Below, in pieces: positions 57,148 through 64,000 of a stretch of DNA of 64,000 nt (the first letter of the stretch is position 1; every line of letters starts with the position of its first letter). This stretch comes from Chara braunii (Eukaryota; Streptophyta; Charophyceae; Charales; Characeae). Location of the stretch: assembly GCA_003427395.1 (NCBI GenBank), contig BFEA01000018.1, positions 1,055,952 to 1,119,951 on the forward strand. Reading direction: 5' to 3'. The notes beneath the pieces were generated by a model that searched no databases, had not been told where the DNA came from, and was given only the letters and a program-made list of their open reading frames with translations. The position numbers and the translations under genes are program-made.

Positions 57148-58055
57148 AAACCATGGTGGCATGATGAGGCCCGATGGCACAGACGACCTCTGTGGTTCTA
57201 GACCCGGTCCCTCCAAGGTCAGCTGGTTACATCTCTTCCAGTTGCCAATGACGACTCCTTCAATTTGTCAAATGAAGCCCGACCTGCAAATGCCACTACA
57301 AGAGGGCATGGTGACGCAGCATTGGCAGCCCTTCGCTAGCCTCATAACTCAGCTCCCCCCCTCCCAAACTCACTGCCCCCTTCCCCCCCCCCCCCCCCTC
57401 CCTGTCTACAACTCACTTCAACCACTTCCTGCTCACTCCCCATCCCCCGCCTCTTCCGCCATCCCCCCCCCCGCCGCCACCTCCCCCCCCACCCCCGTTA
57501 CTAGACGGGATCCCTTCTCCCCCCCCCGCCCCCCTTCCTCGAACTATGTTATCCTCTCCTCCCCGACCCCCTCTGGCTCCCCTTACCCTTCCCCTTGCAC
57601 CCCAATCACTATGTCAACAAGACGGACTGCTCTAGGTGGGGAAATTGTCATGCCCACAGTGCACCCAACTCTGCTGCTGAAGAAGTCTTGGCCAGGAAGA
57701 AAACAGAGGAATACTTCGGTATGGACTTCTCAATCATCGGGGTTCTACAACAAAGATAGCCAGTGGAGAACAGTTTGGGTACCCTCTATAATGGACAAGT
57801 AGCACATCCAGGGTTGGCTCAGACAACCACAACAAAAATCAGGCGTAGGTTGTAGCATTTCATCTGTTTCACTCCTCACAATGTAATGTGTAATAATGGA
57901 ACGCTGGACCCGGTTTCCAGCAGGTGACGGTCCCCACCAATAGATGGAGCCTTCCAACGTAGGGCCGCTAATGGAGAATGCTCTTACCACCCCTGTAAAC
58001 GTGCTCCTGTAATGAGGCTTTCTCAAAAAACAAAAAAAAACAAAAAACAAAAAGG
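57148..58055 (+). mobile_element. LINE-D 3' UTR, shared tail and A-rich end
   Basis: 57350-57600 is very C-rich, giving proline-rich false frames. The conserved tail is 57898-57950 (GGAACGCTGGACCCGGTTTC then CAGCAGGTG). An A-rich end with CAAAAAA repeats lies at 58025-58054. This marks the 3' end of the older plus-strand LINE. Confidence 0.75.
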
Positions 58056-59500
58056 AAAGGAGTGGGGTGAAACCCATCGAGATTTGTATGGAGTCCAAAT
58101 TCACCTCGTTAAACGTGAGAGCGGGTAACTGCTCGTGCTCAACCCTCTCGATGATCCACCACAGCGTCCTTCAACCCTTCCCGATCGCAGACCAAGACAG
58201 TACGTATTGCGATGTGGACGTGCGGCGCCTGTTGTTGCGAACCGACCGGGTTCACTTCGACAACCCGTCTAAGGCTTGTCATGTAGGGGGGAGTGGGTTT
58301 GCTCTGATTGATCGGTTCTCCTCCCCTCCATTGATCTTGCCGTACACCGATTTGACGGTGCTGCCTTGGTCGGCGGCCCACGCCACGTGGCGGCCCCAGT
58401 TTAACTGTTGCTGGTGTCGGCAGGAAGACTGGTGTTCTTGGCGCAGGCTGGTTCTGGGGTACTAAGGTGCGGCCAGGTTCCCAGAACTCTCTCGCAATGC
58501 GGGCGCCCTCCTGGCGAGCTTCTAAGCCGGGGTCCCCCCGGTCTTGTCCCCATCGGACAACACTGCATCTAGTCGACCTCGCGGACTTGATGAATCCGAC
58601 TCGAAAGCCTAGATGCTCCATATCTTTGGGTTCCTGTCGAAGTGTTAGCGTGAACCTAATGTGAGAGAAGCGGCAAATTCCGCTCTTCCCTTCACCTTTT
58701 TTTGTTTTTTCGGGTTGTCAGTCGTTAGCCTAGTCGCGCACCGCTCTCAGCCCCCTTGACGGAGTGGAAATTTTGAATTATATCCCCCGTGTCGGTCCTG
58801 ATGGACCCCTAGACCTCTCTAGTACCTCCATTTTGTCCTTTACGGCGGCCTGAACTTTGGGATAGCCTCACAACGAAGCGAGAATCCCCCATTCTGTCAG
58901 GGTGATTCAACCCCTCCCAAGCCAAAAATTCTCGGCCATGCCCCCAATTACTCTGATCGACGCCTGTTGGCATGGGACGCCGCGTGGGGTGTGAGGTGCG
59001 CATCACATGTATGACTGAACCATGGTGTCGGAGATGTGGCCAGTCTCCACACCGCGATTGAATCTGTTCGCAGCCCGTCAGGGGTGCGTTTTATGCCCCT
59101 GAGAACATTTTTCGTCGTCGTTCGTATACGGTCGTTGGAAGGCTGGAAAAACAAGGCATGGTAGTTTACGGGGTGGTGGCATCTTATTTGAACTGCATGA
59201 CCGGTAGCTGCCCGTGGGACAGCACAAATTTTGATCCAGGACCGCGTAGGACTGGTAGCTGCGCATAGGAGGCCGAGGAGGCCGCAATCCTTTTTCGAAA
59301 TTGAAACGGTGCGGGTCCACTTTTCTCGAATAATAGAGTTCCTCGAATAGAAAACGCACAAGTTGTATTCGAATACAACCTGTACCCTTTCTACTCGGCT
59401 TTCGAAAAGAAAAAACTCTTGTATTCCGATAAAATTACTTCTTTTTTTTGTTGGAGGTCAATGCCTGCCCTTGTGCTCCCCGCCACTGACATGCTGCATG
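58056..59500. other. Unassigned sequence
   Basis: A 132-codon plus frame (58067-58465) and a 160-codon minus frame (58621-58139) overlap, without motifs I recognise. Bases 59345-59385 contain ACTTGTATTCGAATACAACC, a palindromic patch. No RNA gene found. Confidence 0.4.
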
Positions 59501-59507
59501 CTGCAGG

Positions 59508-59552
<45 letters not shown>

Positions 59553-59643
59553 AACACATATACACGCACGCACACGAGCACTCGAGCACTCTCTCTCGCT
59601 CTCTCTCTCTCTCTCCCTCTCACACACACACACACACACACAC
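59508..59643 (+). repeat. Two (CT)n(CA)n compound microsatellites
   Basis: CT then CA at 59508-59551, repeated at 59587-59643 after a short spacer containing CACGCACGCACACGAGCAC. Confidence 0.95.
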
Positions 59644-59935
59644 ATTGAAATTAAAATTAAAAAAAAAAAAGAAAAAAAAAAAGAACTAAAAATCAAAAAG
59701 TAATTTTTCTTTTTATATATATGAATAAATTAAAGTTTAATTAATCATTTGTAAAAATATAATTAATGCAAAATTATAATAATTAATATAAATAAATAAA
59801 TAAATAAATAAATAAAAATAAAATTAAAAAATAATAAATTAAAAAATTAAAAAACAAAAAAAATATAAATAAATATATAAATATATAAATATATAAAAAA
59901 AAAATTAAAAAAAAATGAAACTCCCTTCCCTAAAT
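59644..59935. repeat. AT-rich low-complexity tract
   Basis: Almost only A and T, with (AAAT)n at about 59786-59812 and (ATATAA)n-like runs at 59865-59895. Confidence 0.92.
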
Positions 59936-61541
59936 AAATTAAATACGAAAACACCGTAAGGGTGTACCATATCCATATAAGCAATAATCAAAACTATCTT
60001 TCCTATACTCCCAAATACGACCCACTGGCCCCTCGCCTCGATTTCGCGACAACATACATATACTAATGCAAAAAATACCCCTAAATTTTCTACCATAAAG
60101 CAACGCCACACGATTCAGTTATGGGCCTATACAATTTTTTTCAAAAAGTAAAAAAAGCAAAAACACGTGTTCCCCTTAAACCGTGCAAATTTCAAAATTG
60201 AAAAGCGAACTATGGACAAAACGCCGCCCCCCCCCAAAAAAAACACCATTCCGAAACGACACTACCAACACACCAGAGAACAAACACACACACAAGGCGT
60301 GCGAACCAGATACGACAGCCACTACCACCACCATAGCCTGTCCTCCGCCGTAGACGACAAAAAAGGTCCCACATCACAGCGCTACAAGACAACTAGCAAA
60401 AAAACGATACCACATAGCTACCTCCCTCCTGTACTCCAACAACGACAAACACCATACCAATTCATGCCGCCACAGGACGCTTTGACAGATACATCCCGCT
60501 CAATCAACCACACGTAAAAAACCCGATCGCCCCCTTTCGTCCCCACCTCCTACATGCGCCTTCCCTCATACACCTGAAAATTTCTTCTCCTCCCCCTGAA
60601 TGCAGCTAATACTCCAAACCCCTGTTTATCACCGCCCACACGCCTAACCCCCTTTCATCACTCACAACATGGAAAAACGAGCTATACACCCATGGTCTGA
60701 ACACCCTTACCTCCTCTATGATACATCAAGCACTATCACAGAACCACCGATACTACAAATAATGATATGCATGCGCTACACCACGCAGACGCCTGCATAC
60801 TTGTCATTGCCTCTTCTTTCTCTGAACCACCATTCTCCTCCTTCTCCCTCTTCGCAAGAGCAAGACAACTCGCGAACTGATACTCGTACCTTCAAGTGGT
60901 CTGGCTCACCATAGTGACCCCGAGCGCTGAGCTTACGCTGTAAGCCTTCTGATATTACGCTGCACGACCTTTGTGCTATGGCGGCGACTGATATCCCAGC
61001 GACACCGGCCATGACTGCTCAGGTATGTCCTTGCTAACATTGTTCTGCCACCTCTTGCCTATGTTTGATTCTTCTTCCCCCCCCACGCATTCCCACGACC
61101 TAATTGGAGTTGTTACTAAGTTAACCCCTCTGATGAGCTGCTATGGGTGCTAGGCGGCGAAAAGCGCGCTTAAGGGCGTGCACCCCCCTTACGGTTGGGC
61201 TGTTGCCCTTTCCTAATCTCTAACCCCCTAACGCTAGCAACTAAAATATTGCTCCCTCCTTAACATAATCTCCTCCTATACCTGCTAATTCCTTGAACAC
61301 ATGGTCCTCTTTGTGCTTCGTTTAATCTTCATAGCTCGTTAAGCTAGCTAACAAACGATTGTTGGGCATTCTTTTTTGAGTTGCATCTTGTTTCCTGCTT
61401 TACGTACGATAGCCGTGTTACGTACCCCCCCCCCCCAAACACACACACATATAGACGCACGCACAAGGGGTAGAAGGAAATGCTTGTGTAGGAAACCCTC
61501 ACCCCTCCGCGAGGGAGAAGGTATAAAAATCTCGTCTGACA
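59936..61541. other. Unassigned sequence
   Basis: A His/Thr/Pro-rich frame (60167-60517) and other short frames show no family. A C11 run sits at 61425-61436, and a GGGTAGAAGG..CCTCACCCC patch near 61469-61505. A possible small first exon at 60978-61022 is discussed under rejected items. Confidence 0.4.
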
Positions 61542-62237
61542 GTGAGGGAGAAGGAAAAGGCAGAAGTGGAAGAAGGAGGCAATGCATATATGGGAGATAA
61601 GGTTCAGGTCTCTGACGAGGAAGGAGCCAACAGGGGCAAACGACGTGAGACTTGGAATGGGGAAAGCGAGGGGGGACAAGACATACGCGATGAACCTGAG
61701 GAGGATGAGGAGAGAAGGGAAAGTCCGCTTGAAGGACGAAGCGGCCACGATAGTTGTGAGGGGTATGGGACGGGGACAGAGATTCCTTTTACCTACGATC
61801 CGAAGAACCTTGCAGGTGGGTATAGCCCCATACAGACAGAAGACGAGGAGGACGAGGAGGAGGATGTATGAGAAGTCATAAAAATCAGCAGCGGGGATGA
61901 GAGGGATGAGATCTCGAGACCTAGGAAAGAAGGGCCGATGCACCAGCCGGGCGACGGGGTTTTCGGATGGGAGGACGAGTTTGGGCCAACACCTAGTCAT
62001 TGGTTTCAGCAATGGACCAATGTGATCAGGCACGAATGGATTATCAAGACCCGGGAACTGACAAAGGCGGGCGTGGAAGCTACGCCGCTGGACTTCTTCA
62101 ATGAAATTGAACTACAGGAAATTGCAAGAAAGAAGAGAGAAATCGAGACCTACGACTTGGGGGTTAGGAAGTCTGCCAAGCAACAGAGAGGACAAGGAAC
62201 TGGGCAAGAAGAGGCGCAAGGCAGCAATAAGAACTAG
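61542..62237 (+). pseudogene. Acidic ORF with one in-frame stop, unknown family
   Basis: One reading frame runs from about 61542 to a stop at 62235-62237, broken only by TGA at 61869-61871. The first half is strongly acidic (runs such as EDEEDEEEDV). The second half has MHQPGDGVFGWEDEFGP, HWFQQWTNVIRHEWIIKTRE, DFFNEIELQEIARKKREIE and a Gln/Gly/Lys end. There is no ATG at 61542 (GTG); ATG 61584 is the first Met in frame. I do not recognise it. It could be a gag-like or host protein fragment, a spliced gene whose intron covers the stop, or chance. Confidence 0.4.
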
Positions 62238-62966
62238 GTGTTAACTTAGCATTGAAAAGGATCACTGCTTTTCTGTCTGCGGAGACATGAGAATGACGAG
62301 AACGTGTATAGCATGGGCAAGCTTGCTAAGGATGAAGTAAAAAGAGGGTCAGCTAAGGCTGTGTCATGATAAGATAGAAAATAGTTTTTTTAGGCTACTT
62401 TTTGGATGAGCTACCTTGGGTACATAAGACAAAGACATGGGATTTGGGATGAAACCAATTGGGAGAGGGTGTATTGTGAATTATGGATGGAATAAGGATT
62501 ACGCTTTTGAGAGGGGAAAACCTTGAGTACGGATTGACGAGCGAACCATGGCATTGAATGATTGGTCGAGTACAAGAGAGGTTAGAGAACCTATGGGTTA
62601 AGGGGCATGAAGAATACTCCTTTCCTAGAAGCCTAATCCAACCGAGTCATGAATTAGTCTGAGAATGGTCAAGATCTGAGTCGTCGGAACGAGTGAAGAA
62701 AAAAGCGAGCGCCCCTGTCTCTTGCTATGGTTGAACGGCCGAGTGAGCTAGTACTGCTTGGGGTCGCGAGCCCCAACTCGAGTGCTAGACGCTAAGTCGG
62801 ATGTATGCATTGATAGTACATTACTGTGAGAAATGGAATGGATAGTACATTACTGTGAGTAATGGAAGAAAGAGAACAGCACGCAAAAGATGAGATGGCC
62901 ACCTTCTAACCTCCAATACAGAAATAGGATCCGTAACCTCGAGGCCCACCCCCTTGGGCACTAACA
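62238..62966. other. Unassigned; small tandem duplication
   Basis: GATAGTACATTACTGTGAG occurs twice (about 62812 and 62841). No ORF of known family. Confidence 0.55.
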
Positions 62967-63126
62967 TTGAGAATGGAAAGGAATGACCCTAACCAGGCTG
63001 TTCGACTTGAGAATGGAAAGGAATGACCCTAACCAGGCTGTTCGACTTGAGAATGGAAAGGAATGACCCTAATCAGGTTGTTCGACTTGAGAATGGAAAA
63101 AAACGACCCTAACCAGGTTGTTCGGG
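62967..63126 (+). repeat. 40-bp satellite, four copies
   Basis: Unit: TTGAGAATGGAAAGGAATGA followed by CCCTAACCAGGCTGTTCGAC. The last copy is slightly diverged. Confidence 0.95.
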
Positions 63127-63246
63127 AGTGGCCCCTGACAAGGGTCATTCCTTTTGAAATAGGCACTGGGGTCCCTTGCATATTTGATTAAGAAAGGTTG
63201 ATTGAGAAAGGTTGATTGAGAATGTGCTGGAATGAGCAATAAGAGA
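63127..63246. other. Spacer between two arrays
   Basis: Contains GGTTGATTGAGAAAGGTTGATTGAGAA-type short repetition and a reversed AAGGGTCATTCCTTT phrase that mirrors the preceding 40-bp unit. Confidence 0.5.
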
Positions 63247-63500
63247 TGGAAAAGGCCGGTGGGTCGGTCATTGAAATAGCCAATGGGATGAATGGAAGAG
63301 ATGGAAAAGACCGGTAGGTCGGTCATTGAAATAGCCAAAGGATGAATGGAAGAGATGAAAAAGGCCGGTGGGTCGGTCATTGAAATGGCCAATGGGATGA
63401 ATGGAAGAGATGGAAAAGGCCGGCAGGTCAGTCATTGAAATAGCTAATGAGATGGACGAAAGAGATGGAAAAGGCCGGTGGGTCGGCCGCTGAAATAGCC
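63247..63500 (+). repeat. 55-bp satellite, about five copies
   Basis: Unit: GGAAAAGGCCGGTGGGTCGG then TCATTGAAATAGCCAATGGG and ATGAATGGAAGAGAT. Later copies diverge. Related CGGACCAGC..GAAATAGC phrases recur to about 63850. Confidence 0.93.
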
Positions 63501-64000
63501 AAGGGGGCGGAAGAAAGATGTGAATGAGAAAGACATGATAAAGAAGGCGGAGCCTTAAAGCCGAGAAGGGCAGAGACCGTTGAGACGGTCACAGAGATTG
63601 GGTGTTGAGGAACGAGAGAATTGAGGATTGAATGGGCGGAAAGGTCAGTCTTGAGAAATGACTATTGAGAAAATGACCGTTAGACCAGCCATGTGGGTGA
63701 CCTTGTTGATGAGAGGCTATCGGACCAGCGATGAGAATTAGCCTTGGAAATAGCATGGGATTGAGTGTTTGAAGATTGAATATTGCATTGCATAGCCAGG
63801 GGACCCTAGGTAACTTGATGTAAGGTCGTCGGACCGACCATGGAAATAGCAAGAGATTGAGCTTTCTTTTTTTCTAGGTCTCAACATAAGGGGGATAGCA
63901 ATGCCTGCATCGCGACCAGGGTTGTCACGCGGGGATCCCCGGGGCCCAAGCCGGGGTACGGGTTTCACCCCCGGACCCCCGCCAAAACACCCCCCCCCCC
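63501..64000. other. Unassigned end of window
   Basis: Diverged echoes of the 55-bp satellite, then a GC-rich end with GGGGATCCCCGGGGCCC (63931-63947) and a terminal C10 run where the window ends. Confidence 0.5.

Noticed and set aside
60978-61022. Possible first exon (ATG.. ending CTCAG before GTATGT)
   Set aside because: The start context and donor look plausible, but no matching acceptor and downstream exon could be identified.
61344-62033. 229-codon minus-strand frame with hydrophobic stretches
   Set aside because: It is the antisense of the acidic ORF; runs of Glu/Asp codons read as Leu/Ser/Phe on the other strand.
62967-63500. CRISPR-like regular repeats
   Set aside because: Units are directly adjacent without unique spacers, and the context is a eukaryotic genome.

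Overview
The window reads as a nuclear scaffold from a green plant, most likely a streptophyte with a large, repeat-inflated genome. The evidence is one PLAC8 (cell-number-regulator type) gene, one chloroplast-type YGGT/YlmG gene with an N-terminal extension, plant-like non-LTR retrotransposons, tRNA-derived SINEs, very abundant (GA)n/(CT)n and (CA)n microsatellites, and N gaps inside simple repeats. A charophycean alga is my guess, not something the sequence proves.

Only two intact cellular genes are convincing. The PLAC8-family gene (6614-7594, +) lies downstream of ten CACGTG palindromes within 432 bp and upstream of a tandem array of E2F-like GGCGGGAA units. The YGGT-family gene (28458-29414, +) starts 337 bp after the poly(A) of a LINE. 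Both are read without introns.

Most of the rest is mobile or repetitive DNA. Four LINEs are recognisable. LINE-A (+, about 23.1-28.1 kb) is preceded by 78-bp tandem monomers. LINE-B (-, about 39.3-32.2 kb) has two ORFs. LINE-C (-, 56919-46487) is flanked by a perfect 16-bp target-site duplication. LINE-D (+) is older and is split by LINE-C into 41.8-46.5 kb and 56.9-58.05 kb. LINE-A, LINE-C and LINE-D share a conserved tail of about 54 bp just before the poly(A). A poly(A)-tailed U6 snRNA retropseudogene (31168-31286, -) and several tRNA-derived SINEs fit mobilisation in trans by such LINEs.

Layout: 1-3.4 kb is microsatellite-rich, with short tandem and inverted repeats; 3.6-6.6 kb has a MITE, tandem repeats and the G-box array; 6.6-7.6 kb is PLAC8; 7.8-14.9 kb is a run of minisatellites, a nested palindrome cluster and a 600-bp polypyrimidine tract; 17.4-21.3 kb is AT-rich and unassigned; 21.3-23.1 kb holds SINEs and a microsatellite foldback; 23.1-58.1 kb holds the LINEs with YGGT and U6 between them; 58-64 kb is unassigned sequence, an acidic broken ORF and two satellite arrays.

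One warning: bases 45624-45655 match the Nextera mate-pair junction adapter and run into an N gap between two near-identical copies of flanking sequence. Contiguity at that point is unreliable.
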